Positions 10,601 to 23,079 of a DNA stretch of 64,000 nucleotides are shown in pieces. This DNA comes from Apricaphanius iberus (Eukaryota > Chordata > Actinopteri > Cyprinodontiformes > Aphaniidae), in NCBI GenBank assembly GCA_028564705.1, contig JAPXFQ010000082.1, positions 620,001-684,000 on the forward strand, in the 5' to 3' direction. The translations under genes were made by a program, and so were the position numbers. The notes under the pieces are model-generated. The model was not told the origin of the DNA and searched no databases. It worked only from the letters and a program-made list of their open reading frames with translations. Within the stretch, counting starts at the first letter, position 1; each line of letters starts with the position of its first letter.

Positions 10601-13425
10601 TACAGCCTGGTATACGCTGAGACGGTTAGTGGTCCTATTAGTGGCATTATTTGGGAAACTGGAAAGGAACAACTCTTAAAAATGTCTCTGCTATGCCTCC
10701 AGCTGCTTGATGACGAATGCATTCTAAAAACCTGCTCTTCTACAGCTCAAACCCCGGATGGTGATGACCCCTTTGGCTATTTCTCCACCCAGCAGCACGC
10801 CTGAGCCCGATATGAGCTCTATCCCTCAGGACGCTGCCACCATCCCCCATTCTGCCACAGCCCAGGTGCTAACAGGTAAACACAAACACAGGAAAAAAGA
10901 CAACAGCCTCTTGTAAGAGTACAACCACAAGCCATGTTTTTTGGGGGGGGTTTGTCTGGGAGACCAGAGAAAATATTATCTACAGTAAAGAAAAGTGGAA
11001 AGTGCCTTTTCCAGGCTTCTGTACATGCATGAAACCACCCTAAGCGGTCATAAATGTCATCTTTCTTCTGGTTTCTTTTTACCTGTTTCAGTTTGTATTT
11101 ACATCAACAAGCAGGCTAACACCGGCCCCAACCTGGACAGGAAGAAGATCCAGCAGCTTCCTGACCACTTCGGGCCCGACAGGCCATCCGTGGTGCTACA
11201 GCAGGCCGTCCAGGGCTGCATAGACAGCGCCTTCCAGCAAAAAAACGTGTTCACCCTCCTCACACAAGGCTACGGAGGAGAAAAAATATCAGGTGCTGTA
11301 CCAAGACCTCGACCAGGTGTTGTTCTCTGCTTGTTCATTTAACTTCTTCTTTTCTTTAGTTTTTTTTTAGCACTTACATTGAGATTGGGTTGAGGGGGAG
11401 GGGGGAAAAAACCCAATGTGCTTTGTAGAGGTTTAATGATCTGATTTGTAAGAAATAAATTGTAATCTGGGGTTGTTTTGCGCTTCCAGCTACATTTGAT
11501 GGGAAGCAGCATCTTTTGAGCCTCCCTGTGGTGAACAGCATCGACTATGTGCTTCGTTTTCTGAAGAAGCTCTGTCGCAGCCTGCACTGTGAAAACCTCT
11601 TCAGCGATCAGCCGATTAGCCTTGGATCCTATCACTCAGACGGTATTGTTGGTTTTATCTTCAAGAGTGGAAACTACAAACAGGATTCACTGATTCTGCT
11701 CTTACTATGTCTCAATATAACTCTGTTATGGCCTTAGCTGAGACATCGGTGACTGAGGACTATCACGGAGACCAGTCGGAAGGCAAGCGGTACTCCGTCG
11801 ACCACGGCGATTCCGCTTTCGCCGCCATAAGCTCGTCCTACTTGTCCAAGCCCTCCTACGGGTTTCGCTCCTCGCAGCAGTTCTCCGGCGGCTCAGGCTC
11901 CATGAGTATGTGCAGGCAGCCAGCCTCCAGCCCCAACATGTTTCCGGACGGCAACAGGACAGGTGAGAGACCGCGCTCGACACATGATCTGTCCTCGCAT
12001 CAGGCCGTCGTTTCCCCACACGAGGAAAACTCCTCGCTCTGTTCTCTCAGGAGGATATAATGCGTCTCCAGAGTCCCAGGAATCCAAAGCTCCGTCCAAT
12101 AAGGACCCAACCACGTGGTCCGTGGAAGACGTCGTTTGGTTTATCCGGGATGCGGATCCTCAGGCTCTCGGCCCTCATGCAGATATCTTCAGGAAACACG
12201 TGAGTCAGATGTTTAGCGACGTGAACCCTCCGATGTCTGACTTTTTTTTTTCAGAAAGCCTTCATCTTGACTTTAAATTAAGCCGAAATGGTTGTTTTAT
12301 CCCATAGACGATTTTTTTTAAGATTGTCTTGAAATGATTCATAACTAATTCATGAGAAGTTAATTTGGATTAGCATTATTTCTATATTTTAATCAAAAGA
12401 AGATATCCTGAAGTGTTTCGGAGGTGTATTTGCCTGATCAGCACCTAACGACAACCTGATGGGTAGATTTTGTGACCTGTTTTCTGCGAACTCAAAGACA
12501 CGGTCAAAGAAAAACACAGAACCAAGAAGAACCGCGAACGAAGTCAAAAGAGGTTTCGTTCGTCACTTAATCCTTGAAGTTCCTGCATGCTCCGTTTTGT
12601 TTCGCCTTCACGCACCTGCAGTAGAGATGAATCCACACTTTCACAGTAAGATTTCTGCCTCTACGGTCAGCAAAGCGGTTCCACAGCCTGGAACCCAAAA
12701 AACCTGAGACCAGAGGTTGACCTTCCAAAGAGTTGTGTTTCGAGGTGTTTCTGATCTGAGAAAGGCGTTGGAGCGGCACTTGTTGCACCTCAAATCGCAT
12801 TCCTCAGGAGAAGTCACACAGGTCTGATTTCAGACCATAGTAAGGATCTCTGATGCCTTTTTTATGGTGGCGGTTCTTCAGTGGCCAGTTGAGCATTAAT
12901 AGGTGGCCCATGCAGGTTTCATTTCTCATTTTCTCATTTATTTAGAACAGAAAATGTTGCATTTCGGTTGAAAAGAAACTGATTGACCCTTGTAAATAAA
13001 TTGGAACATAATTAAGGTAGCCATGCTCCGAAGTTTCATTGTTAGTTTCCTTCATAACTTGTCTACCAGTAGTTAGTTTTATATTTTTTATGTCATGTTT
13101 TATTTTTTCCCCTAACCTTGTCATTAGAATATATTTTCATTTTTTCACAATCCTTTCTTGTAAGTAACTTCATTAGTGTCTGATATGAGTTCTGATATTA
13201 TTAAGCAGCCATTACTGATTCTTTTGGGGCCCGTCACCTCTCAGCGGGTCCACAACGATCCTCACTAATATCCTCATAAACTTCTTTTGCTTCTTCCAGG
13301 AGATAGACGGAAACGCGTTGTTGCTCCTCAAGAGCGACATGATCATGAAGTACCTCGGACTGAAGCTCGGGCCGGCCTTGAAGCTGTGCTTCCACATCGA
13401 CAAACTAAAGCAGACAAAGTTCTGA
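7620..13425 (+). CDS. scml4: SCML4, sex comb on midleg-like protein 4 (Polycomb family)
   Basis: Seven coding exons in continuous phase: 7620-7853, 10746-10875, 11092-11292, 11490-11642, 11738-11962, 12051-12199 and 13300-13425 (TGA at 13423). They give 405 residues; human SCML4 is about 414. Exon 1 carries two AT-hook-like basic motifs, GRKRGRPPL and KKRGRKPGF. Exons 3-4 encode the SLED domain, from [19 protein letters not shown] to about [12 protein letters not shown] serine-rich linker follows in exon 5. Exons 6-7 encode the SAM domain ([20 protein letters not shown] to [19 protein letters not shown]), which in this family mediates polymerisation or partner binding. There is no MBT repeat, as expected for SCML4. 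The family is nuclear and linked to Polycomb repression. The N-terminus carries about 30 residues before GRKRGRPPL that I do not recall in the human protein. The start is the first ATG after the acceptor at 7613. Confidence 0.95.
8469..8530. repeat. AAAT/GAAT microsatellite
   Basis: An imperfect tetranucleotide array of AAAT and GAAT units lies in the first coding intron of SCML4 (7854-10745). The remainder of that intron up to 8930 is AT-rich with no feature seen. A short stretch at 8930-9005 around TATAGCGCCAATTCACAACA is a common fish dispersed-repeat fragment. Confidence 0.7.
9106..9590. mobile_element. Possible MITE with AAGTC-rich ends
   Basis: The left part (GCAGTGTCGTAGTCAAGTCT) and the right part (GGACTTGAGTCCAAGTCA) contain inverted runs of AAGTC/GACTT, a pattern seen in dispersed fish MITEs. 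No clean target duplication was found, and the right side abuts the next element at 9591. The boundaries are approximate. Confidence 0.3.
9592..10143. mobile_element. piggyBac-like MITE with TTAA duplications
   Basis: TTAA at 9592-9595 and again at 10140-10143 flanks an element with matching inverted ends: AGGGAAAATC on the left and, read in reverse, AGGGAAATTT on the right. Both ends continue into AGCTGGACCTT or CCTGGACCTT. The subterminal parts are also inverted (CACTCACCCTGAGAA at 9655; TTCTCAGGGTGAGTG at 10073). No transposase is encoded. It lies in an SCML4 intron, and a second, damaged copy is at 31013-31324. Family assignment rests on the TTAA target and is an inference. Confidence 0.6.
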
Positions 13426-13521
13426 ACACTGTGCCAAGCCCGGTGCCCGGTTCTTTGGAAGGCAGGTCTGGGATCCAATGGGAGTAAAAGCTTCATTATC
13501 GGGATTTGCTACCTTTTTATA

Positions 13522-13938
13522 CAGATGAAACATGAAAAATTAGAATATCAAGCAAAAGTTCAATTATTTCAGTAATTCATCTTAAAAAGTGAAACTAATA
13601 TATCATATAGACTCACTACGTGCAAAGGGAAATATTTCAAGCCTTTATTGGTTGTAATTATGATGATTATGGCTTACGGAAACCCAAGATGTAAAATCTC
13701 AGAAATGTATATTATTACATGAAATCAATAAAACAAGAATTTTAAATAGAAAAATGTCAGACCTTTGGGGTTTTCATAAGCTATAAGCCATATCCATCCA
13801 AATTATTATAAATAAAGTCTTGAAAAATCTTGCTTCAGATCTAATTAGTCTGTATCATTTATTAGTTTCACATTTTAAGTCCAGTTACTGAAATGAATGA
13901 ACTTTTGTATGATATTCTAATTTTTCAGGCTTCTCCTG
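13522..13938. mobile_element. TA-flanked MITE in the SCML4 3' UTR region
   Basis: The element starts 97 bases after the SCML4 stop codon. TA dinucleotides at 13520-13521 and 13939-13940 flank inverted ends: CAGATGAAACATGAAAAATT on the left and, read in reverse, CAGGAGAAGCCTGAAAAATT on the right. The arms match over roughly 90 bases. The TA target suggests a Tc1/mariner-type MITE. It contains AATAAA at 13727-13732 and 13811-13816, the first poly(A) signals after SCML4. Confidence 0.65.
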
Positions 13939-13940
13939 TA

Positions 13941-16736
13941 CTTTACATATTCAGTCATTTAGAAATGTGTTTGACATAGCAACATTTTAACATAGGTTTT
14001 TACTTCATTTTAGCATTTAATGCTGCCAAATGGAGTAAGAGGTAGTTTTGTTTGTGGACAAAAACCTGCAGACAGTAATTTATTTATGCTGAGAGAACCG
14101 AAACGTTTAGTATTAGGAGGGAAAAGCTGACTTGAGTTTCTTTACTGTCATCAACTGTCCGTTGCTGTGAAATTGTAGAAGAATTAAACCAACTGGGCAA
14201 AACCCAAACAGCTGGACAGCCAAAGAATTGGATCAAACACTCGTAGACAACCGGTAGGACCCCAACACACTGTTCCCAGGGGCTCACAGACCACAAGATG
14301 CTTTTTCAACTAGTTTTCCAAATTATCTGATGATGTCACATGTTATTATCACAAATTCATCTGTTTTAATTTTTTTCCCCAAGTCTACATTTACAGATCT
14401 TGGCGCACAGTTCCAGTCAGAAGCCATTCGTCCTTGGCATGAATGTAATATTAATTTTGAACTCTCGAGATAAAACTTTGGGATAAACTTCATTTTCTCT
14501 TCGTTTCAAAACTGCTACGTATGTCAATGAATGTGCAAGTGTAATTCACCTTTGAAAAACCTGTGAAAACCTTTGAATCAGAGTGGATCAGAATAGGGAA
14601 TGTGTAGCTCAGGCCTCAGAAGAAAATCAGTGGTCAGGATTTTCAAGAAGAGCCTGTTTGGTGCGTCTTTAGTGTTTGAAGAACTGAGTAATCTAGTTCG
14701 AAATAATTGTGTCTTATTCGTGTAGTTTCAAAATTTCACATACAGGCTCAAATACACTGTAGTCTGTGAAGTCGTTATAAAGTAAAATTATTCCAAGTTT
14801 ATGGGCAGTAGTAAATGTATCTATACTGCCCTTTAAATGTTGTTTAGAATGTTTCACCTCGCCCATGGCTTTTGTAGCCTTCAACCAAGTCCTTGTTTGA
14901 TTCCAGGTGGATATTTGGTTACTCTTTTTATCATAAATGGAAGGTTTCATTTACATGGCATTCTTTACTGGTTTGGATCCAGTTCTGATGTGCTTGTGGA
15001 TCACCATCCCGTTGGAACATCCCATTTTTTGTCCAGCTAAGTGTTAATTTCAGGTAAAGTTCAAGAATTTTAAGGGAAGTCCTCCATTTCCTTTATTCTT
15101 CCTAGTCTGTGTGACCAGTGCTACAACTAGGATTAAAACAGACCCTCAGCATGTTGCTGCCAACGCCATGCATGAAAACTGGTTCAGAGTGCTAGACATT
15201 GAAGGCCTCACTGTTACTCCTCTAAACCTTCTTCTTATTAATTGTGATGTTTGCCATTAATCTCCAGAAGTTTTGCTTAGCTTAAATGTTCGTCACACTT
15301 GAAGATGTTGGTTTTAGGACAGGGTCAACATTACCACTGCGCTACATAAAAGAAAAACATGTTTGAGTCTCAGTAGTTTCTGGGTTGCTCTTGATAATTA
15401 TTTCAAACTTCCTTTTATCAAACGCTGACAGTTCAAGTCAGACTTAAAAACTAAGAGGCAACTTTATGTTCCATCAGGACAAGACTTTTGAAGATTAAGA
15501 CTGCTCAAAATCTTTAAATTTAACATTTAGATCCATAATAAAAAATATCATCAATTTTGGGGATCGAAGATAGTGAAATTCTACAACTGGAACAACAACA
15601 GAGGGAAAATATTTTTGACCTGCAGAATTTATATGCATGGGAAAAACAATTTCCTACCAGGTATTACGTTCAAGCATTCATTTGCATTGAATTGGTGATA
15701 TTGCTAACATTGATATTGCAAGGAAGACTGCTATTCGATATAATGAACAGATCCATGAAAGAAATAACTAGATAAAAAGGGTTGACATTAGGCTTTTTGA
15801 TCCTAATTTCAAACTTACTTAATCATTATATCCCAAGATACAGAATTAGGCCAGGAGCTTGTTCCAGACTCCAAAAATGTCCCTGTTATAGTACATTTAC
15901 ACAGAGACTAGGGAGGGTGTATGTACATATTTCAGCCTGATTTGAGAAAATCCACACACAAAAATCCAAAGTTGTACACCTAATTTCAGATTATTTTAAA
16001 TATCACTTAAATTGTGTTTTTACTGGGAAATTTAAAAAAAAGCTTCAAATGTTAAATGAATATGATGATACCATAACGATTTAATACTCATGCCCAGGGT
16101 TGGTAGGTATAACCATCTGACCGGAACTGTAAAACTTTAATTTAAAACATAAACGTTTTAAATGAAACTGTCAATTAAGTTTTCTTTTAGTTCTTTTTTT
16201 CTTTTTTAAAAAGTTTTTTAAAAGTTTTTTTCATTCAAAACTTTAACTGTTAAAATTTCATTTTATTCTGAATAATGTCTTTCACATATGTATCCTCATA
16301 ATTTAAAAACACTGATTTTTGTTTTACAACAATCAGAAATATCAACATATCTAAACCAGTACTGAATAATGGTGCATTAAATACATTTTTGCATTTGATT
16401 CACAGGTTTAGAAAATCACTTTGATGCTATTTTTTCACATTAACGTATGACACAAAGTAATGGATTTGTCTTTTTTTTGTATAACTTTAATATTTAAACA
16501 ATATAACAAAGCAAAATAATGAATTACCACAGCTCTCTTGTATGAACACAGTATATAAAGAAGATGATGGCATGGTCAGTGTGATATATTGACGTTTTAG
16601 AATGTAAGATTGTTATGTGCCATTTATCCCTGCTTCATATAGTCTCAGGTTATGTTTCTTTATTTTTTTATTTTCTTTATTTCTACATTAGTGTTGATCC
16701 AGAAAGTTGCCAAAACCCCTGATGGTTATGTAAATC
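13941..16736. other. Spacer with decayed transposon sequence; no gene seen
   Basis: AT-rich DNA downstream of SCML4. A stretch at about 14890-15240, including the phrase around GTTGCTGCCAACGCCATGCA, looks like a heavily decayed Tc1-like fragment. Short open frames at 14714-14950 and 15557-15775 have no domain, splice context or compositional sign of coding. Confidence 0.35.
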
Positions 16737-18443
16737 CAGTGGCGGGCCTTGCGTTTCATTCACTGCCTTCAGTGACTTCCTACATAGTCCAACCTAAATT
16801 AGCACGGCTCGAGAATCCATACAGAATCACACATACGTCGCAGGCTGACGATACTCAATTTCCCGAGCACTTAAAATCAATAAGCTCACATTCATTTTTC
16901 AAATCTCTAAAATAAAAGCTGATTTAAAAATATTTGTCAACATTGTTTTAATAACTCCACCAAAGTATGAGATCTTAATCAAGTTTGTCCAACAAAATTC
17001 GCATCTTTGGACAGGTCACCAGTCCATCAGAGGGCAACAAACATATTAAAAATACAAATGCAATGCTTACACTCACCAACATAGATCTTCTCCACATCGC
17101 CTGCTAATCGGAAAATAAAATCCATTCGTATTTCCTTCCTCAAGAAGACCTCAATGGCTCTCTACAGTCTATATGTCCAGGTCCACCCTTCATGCATCAT
17201 GAGCATCATGAGTTAAAAAAATACACCAACAGTAGCTAACCTAGCTAACGAATATCCGAGTTTGGTAGACCAGATATTTTGCTAAAGTACACCTTTCAGA
17301 CTCTCACGGGTGCTTATCCAATAAGAGGACACTTACATGCCAACTTCAGCTTTACCCCGAATTTACACCAAAGCGTCATGTGAGTGTAACGCAAGCGTAC
17401 GCGTTTTACACCCATCTATTTAAAGGCGTCAATTCACACCGAAACGTGAAGCTAACGTCGTGTGTGCGGGCACAACGCTACAAATGCGGATTTCTCTACT
17501 GCTGCTCCTCTATGGTTATAAAATGGGTAAGTTCTCGTTAGTAAAAGAACCCAATGTATTGATTTGTTGAAACAAAATGTATATGTGTAAGAAATGGCCT
17601 ACTAATGTTTGTTGCGCAAAGTAAATACCCTCTAAATTTAATTTCGATGACATTGTGCTTCAGGCATTCTCTTTTTTAATATTGTCCTTGTATTAAGAGT
17701 GTCTTGTGTCATAAAGGAGAGGAATCTTCTTAACTTCGACAATTAACCTTTCGTCGTCCATTGTAGGGGGTGCTAACTTTTCATGGCGGCTTCTGCCTAC
17801 CATTGCTGCGTAGTTTTTTTTTTTTTCTTCAACTTGTGATCACATTCCCCTCTCAAAGAGCAATGGACGACAGGAAGTATGTTTTAATTAAGCTGTAAAG
17901 CTTTTTACCTTTAAACCCTTTTCCTACCTATCCTTGAGTTCAAAATCACCAAAAGAACAGATTAGATAAATTATCCTTTCATTATAAAGCATATAGTGCT
18001 CAAATGATGCATTAACTATTAATTGCATTGACTATAGAGCCCCATTTTGGTGAAGCGATCTCTAGCTGTAGCTGAACTGACCAATCACAGGCATACTCTC
18101 TACGTTGACGGAGACGGATAGGTGACAAAGGGCTCTTGCGTCGACAGATAATGGCGTTGCGTCAATCCGTCTCTGTCAAAACTGAGTACTGTATACTAGG
18201 CTTTAGGCAGATTTCATACAACCTGACAACACAAGCTATCTGAAATATGATAGGATAAAAACTCTACCATAATACCTAACACTGAAAGCATCGCAACCAA
18301 GTGGATATCAGATGATTTAAAGAGAAAAGACCAGAGACAATATTTCTTTAAAAAAACATTTACAAAACAATAAGTAAATGTAGTTTTCTTAATATTTTTA
18401 GGCCTGCAGAGAATGCCTTGCAGGCCCTGACGGCCCGCCACTG
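16737..18443. mobile_element. hAT-type element, about 1.7 kb, non-autonomous or decayed
   Basis: The left end CAGTGGCGGGCC and the right end, read in reverse, CAGTGGCGGGCC are identical 12-bp inverted repeats. Flanks TGTAAATC (16729-16736) and GGTAAATG (18444-18451) agree at 6 of 8 bases, consistent with an aged 8-bp hAT duplication. No transposase frame survives. The middle (about 17340-18180) contains other repeat-like DNA and may be a nested insertion. Confidence 0.55.
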
Positions 18444-20089
18444 GGTAAATGCAATTATAATTTAGTATTGCTTTTGTATACCACTTTTGGTGTACAGTAT
18501 GCATCCTTTTCTAAATGATTAACCTTTGTAAGCGAACGCTGCTGTGAGATATTACAGGTAAACTATGTATAGTGAGATCAAACAAAGGTGTTTTACTTTG
18601 AAAAGTCACGGTGAGTAAGAGTTTTAGAGGAGTCCACTGGGACTCTGCTGGTGCTACACTTTATCTACGTATTTAACTGTTTGCTTTTGTGTTCGTGGGA
18701 TCTCCAGAGGATCTTCTGACTGTGCTGTAATGTATGTTACCATTAAAACTCAAACAAGAGTTGAAAAGCGCTCGTGTGTCATGAGACTTTCTTTGTTGTT
18801 TTTTTAGCATTTCTAAGGGAGAATTTCGTGTTTGGGATGCTGCATGGATTTAGGTTTGTATTTGGGTCCTCACGTCTGAGAGTAATTTAGGCTCAGAGCC
18901 TCATCTGTTCTTCAATGCTCACTGGCTAACGAAGGTAACCTATTTTTCCTGGCACTCTAAATGTCATCCAGGGACTGTTTAGGGTTCCTTGTGGGGCTCT
19001 CAAGGGTCTCAGTTAATCAGAAACAGGGTCACCTCTCAGCTGTTTTACCTACAGAAGAAGAACATATTTAAAAAGGAAGCAGACAGGCTGGACCACTTTG
19101 CCCATTCAGCGTATCATGCAGCACTTGTAACGTTACAGCTGACTTTTGAAAAGAAGTTGTTTGCACCATGTTTACTTTCGGGGTATCAGAGTAAACGTGG
19201 GGCAATTAAAATGCGCACCACACCTCTCAGGTTGCTTTTTCCAAAGACATTTGAAAACTACAACTATGTTGGTGCGGGTTTGTCAAAAAAATATAACACA
19301 CAAATGTTTAGGTCTAAAACATGAAAACCCTCTTCATGCAAAGATTTTTTATACTTTTATTGCTAAAAAAGTGATTGATTCCCTTTGAGACATTATTAAT
19401 GCTCAATTATTGCCAAAGAACTATATTATACCATATTGATTGTTACACACAGAATAATGCCAACAACAATCTTTGTTTTTTGTTACTTTTTTGATTTTGA
19501 TGCATAGACGTTAGCAAAAATACAGCCAAAACTCCCACATCGTTCGAACACCTATTGTGCAGAATAGAATAGAATTTTTGTTACTGCTTTTGACAGTTTT
19601 TATCTCATTAATTTAAACGCATACATATCGCTGTCCATCCTCTGTGAGGTTCTTTCTTTTGAGTATGAAAACATCAAATTGAGGAAACGACGTCTCAGAC
19701 TTATCTGGCTGATTACAGTAAATGTGACAATGTTTAGCAAATCCCACAGGCTTTCTGACTTGCATGGAAAGCACACCCTGATACCTCATTAAGGTTGTTG
19801 GATGGCTCTACTTTACTTTCAACTCAATGCTTGTTTAAGGTTATCATGACTAGATATGTTATAATGGCCAAATATATGCTTGATAGTCATTCATTTCCTC
19901 TAGATTTAGATCTAAAATAATTTTTCACTAAATCAGGATTTGTGTTTCTTTCATTTTTGGGAGAAATACTTCTGTTTGTGTTTAGCTTTTACTAAAAATA
20001 GCTGGGTGGAAATAATATCTTCCCATTTCACTAATCAGCGGTAAAATCTTTACTGCTTTTACAGCACAAAAAAAGTCCCTTCTAATTGA
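18444..20089. other. Intergenic DNA; nothing assigned
   Basis: AT-rich unique-looking sequence without splice-bounded frames, RNA genes or bounded repeats. The open frames around 18989-19388 show no recognisable protein. Confidence 0.4.
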
Positions 20090-20410
20090 TGACCTGGGGG
20101 GTAATCCAAGAAGGCTTATTCGGTTCCGCCAGCGAAGCTCTGGTGAATTCAATCCCCACTGATTCCAGCCAGCCTTAAGAAGCGAAGCTCATGTGCGTCA
20201 GCCTGATGCTGGATGTCCGATGTCGATCGATGCTGGATAAGTTGGAATAGAAGGCAAGAAACGAGCTGCCTTCTTCTCTCAGGGTGAGGAAGAATTATTA
20301 ATGCAGCCTATGATCATCACAATTACATCATAACCAATAAGGGGAAAACCAGCTGCATATAAAAGCTTGTCAGGCTGCATTGCTCAATAATGTGAATTAT
20401 GTAGTGTTGC
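20090..20410. promoter_or_regulatory. Candidate conserved non-coding or regulatory block
   Basis: This stretch is more complex in base composition than its AT-rich surroundings. It combines a GC-balanced part (about 20095-20290) with clustered homeodomain-type motifs (ATTATTAAT, CAATTACATCATAACCAATA) and a TATA-like CATATAAAAG at 20355. No frame or repeat explains it. It could be an enhancer or an unannotated first exon. The call is inference from composition and motifs only. Confidence 0.25.
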
Positions 20411-21321
20411 AACACGAACGGTTTAGAGTGTGACACAGTGAAAACTGACCAGCACTTCTGACTGTCAATTTTATATTCATGTTAATAAATGATTTTACCT
20501 CGTTGAGTATAATAAGATAAGTATGTTGTGTATTATTAAAACCAGATTGTAACACATGACAGAAAATAGCTGACAGATTAAATATGTTGCAATTTATTCG
20601 AGGTAGGGCGTAAAAATATTTAACACCTATATAACAGTTTCAAGTCTTCAACATGTAATTAATGCAATATTTTCCTTTACATGTGTACTTTGTCACCAGT
20701 TGCAAGGTTCAGGATAGTTTAACACATTTGGACATGACAGCAAGTTCATTTTATGGGTCCATCTTAGACAAAAAAATTATATTTGTAATTATTTATTATG
20801 CTTTGTGTCAGCAGCGAAATAGGTGGAGCAAAAAGTTTCCGGAAGCAAGGACAGATAAAATACAATAATGTTATTCAAGTGGTAAAAGTAAAATCTTAGT
20901 AGATCTGCATTTTAAAAGATAAAACCTACATTGCATAGTTTAGACACCAAAAAGAAAACTGCAGCTGCTGCAATTGTTTTAATAACTTTATATTGAAAGG
21001 TGGTGTTGGTGAGGGAGAGAACAGCAGCAGAGTCCCAGCCCTGCAGCGTTACATCACATGGCTCATCCAATCATATTCAATCAGCTAAAACTAGCCTCAC
21101 AACTAGCCTGCCATGGAGCAGGCTTGTCCAATGGCATATGTTGTGAAGAATATTGTATCTTTGTGAATACTTTTATATGCATTTTTGTATAACCTGCTCT
21201 ACATATATTTGGGTAAACATTTTTATATGTAGTGAAGTAGTAAGAATATATACATATGTAAGTCATTAGGGTCATATAGGTTACTCAAGTAGAATTGTGT
21301 GAACCTGTGATCGGGGGAAAC

Positions 21322-21896
21322 TCAGGCCACGTCCACACTAAGCCAGATAATGCCTTAAACGTATAATTATTTAGTCTACACCCCCCTATCGTCCACACTA
21401 ACCCGGCGTCGTTTAAGGTCTGTGTCCGGATAACTATTAGCCGGGTAAGAGAGACGTGTAAATCTTAATTCAACGGCTTAACGACCTAGTGTGGACAGCT
21501 TCCCCGGATAATGAAAGGAAGTGGCGTCACTGAATGCTGCGTCAATAACAACACGACACTACAGACAAAGACAACAGCAAAGAGTAATAAATCGATCTCG
21601 TCGTCTGTCCACACCAAAAACTCTCTCTTATTCTGAGCAAATATTGTTCTCTTCGGTTAACGGTACAAGCAGATATGTACTGTGTTGTAGAGCTTCTTGT
21701 ATATATTATGTAGGCGCTGGCGTCACGTAGATTATACGCGTCTTTTCGCGCATGCCCAGTATTTGCACAGGTCGGTATGGGATTGCGCAATCATGGGAAC
21801 TTAAACGGACCTTAGACGGGGCTCGTGTTGAGTGGATAACATTAGGCGTCTAACTCACCATATAACCTTATCCGGCTTAGTGTGGACGTAGCCTCA
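21322..21896. mobile_element. MITE with 26-bp inverted ends and TCA duplications
   Basis: TCA at 21322-21324 and 21894-21896 flanks an element of 569 bp. The left end GGCCACGTCCACACTAAGCC and the right end, read in reverse, GGCTACGTCCACACTAAGCC match at 19 of 20 bases, and at 24 of 26 when extended. Related subterminal copies occur inside (GTCCACACTAACCCGG at 21391). It encodes no transposase. A 3-bp target resembles PIF/Harbinger, but TCA is not the usual TWA target, so the superfamily is open. Confidence 0.6.
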
Positions 21897-22439
21897 GTGT
21901 TTGTAGTTGGTCTGAGATATGGCAGGTGGTCATCTAAGCTGAGTCTATTAAACATAGTTTGGAAGCAGAAACAGGGAGTGAAAGGGAGTTACGAACGCTG
22001 TGCTGGGATAATGAGAAACATAACTCACCAATGAACTGTTCAAGGTCTCGGGGAAGCAAAAGGTGTGGGAAACTATGAAACTATGTGGAAGGACAGGTCA
22101 AAGAGTGTAAAAAAACTGTGGAAAAGTACTGAGTTGTTCATCGTGTGATCCTTTTGTGTTGTGCTTCAATAAAAGAGTGCTCCCCTGTCGAGAAAGCAGT
22201 CAGTACAGTTTACTGTTCTGGCTCCATCTGAATCAGGTGCGTGTTTTAAAACAGAATTCTGTAGTGTGTTGTCTTCTCTCTGTTCTGGGTAAACGCCCTT
22301 CAAAGATCTCGCTGAGGACAGTTGGGGTCCTCTAAAGATTAGCAGTCAGCAGTCCAGATTGGGCAGTAAGGTTTATCCTGAAATACATGATATAAAGAGA
22401 GAATAAATCCCAACAGTTGCCATGATGACTGAGCAGAGC

Positions 22440-22960
22440 TTCAGTAGGTATAAAGTTCCGCCACTACCGCCACTCTAAGCAGTCGGTGGACGCTTCACAA
22501 TGCAGCGGAAGCCCCAAAATCGCAGAAGAAGTGTGACCTCTGTCGACCATTGACAACGCCGCAATTTCGCCGTATTAATGTAAAAGCGTAGCGAAGTTAG
22601 CCTACTGATTACGTGAATTGTTTTTTAACAACTGCTTAAACATTTAGGTCGATAAGTTAAATGTTTAACTGGACCAAAGGCGACCTTACGTAACGCAAAC
22701 ATCGGTCAAAATGGTGGCACAGTATGTCGGATTTCATGCCTACAACTTGCTCATTTGCTACGCAGTATTTACTACATCCACGGCCGAGTTGTAGTTCCTA
22801 CGTAGCATGTAGTACATACTAAGGATTTCGGATGTAGGAATACGTTTTTTTACAATTCATTGCATTTATTTTTGTGGTACTCAGTATCGGTACTCAAATC
22901 CAAGTATCGGTATGTTATCAGTTTGAAAAACGTGGTATCATTGCATTCCTAGTAAATGAA
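22440..22960. repeat. Mosaic of dispersed repeat fragments
   Basis: This region strings together pieces of fish repeats. About 22730-22850 holds repeated variants of ACTACAT/TACGTAG. The part at 22865-22950 (CAGTATCGGTACTC, AAAAACGTGGTATCATTGCA) matches the right half of the hAT MITE seen intact at 25007-25246. Ends are not defined. The preceding 21897-22439 shows nothing assignable. Confidence 0.4.
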
Positions 22961-23079
22961 CCAGAAGCTAATTGATTTGATGAATGCTGGTTTAATGAGC
23001 AACCTTGCGGCAGCAGCAGCTTTCAGCTGGCCCTCTCTACCACAACCTGCGTAATGATTCCCCCTCCATCCACAGCTGG

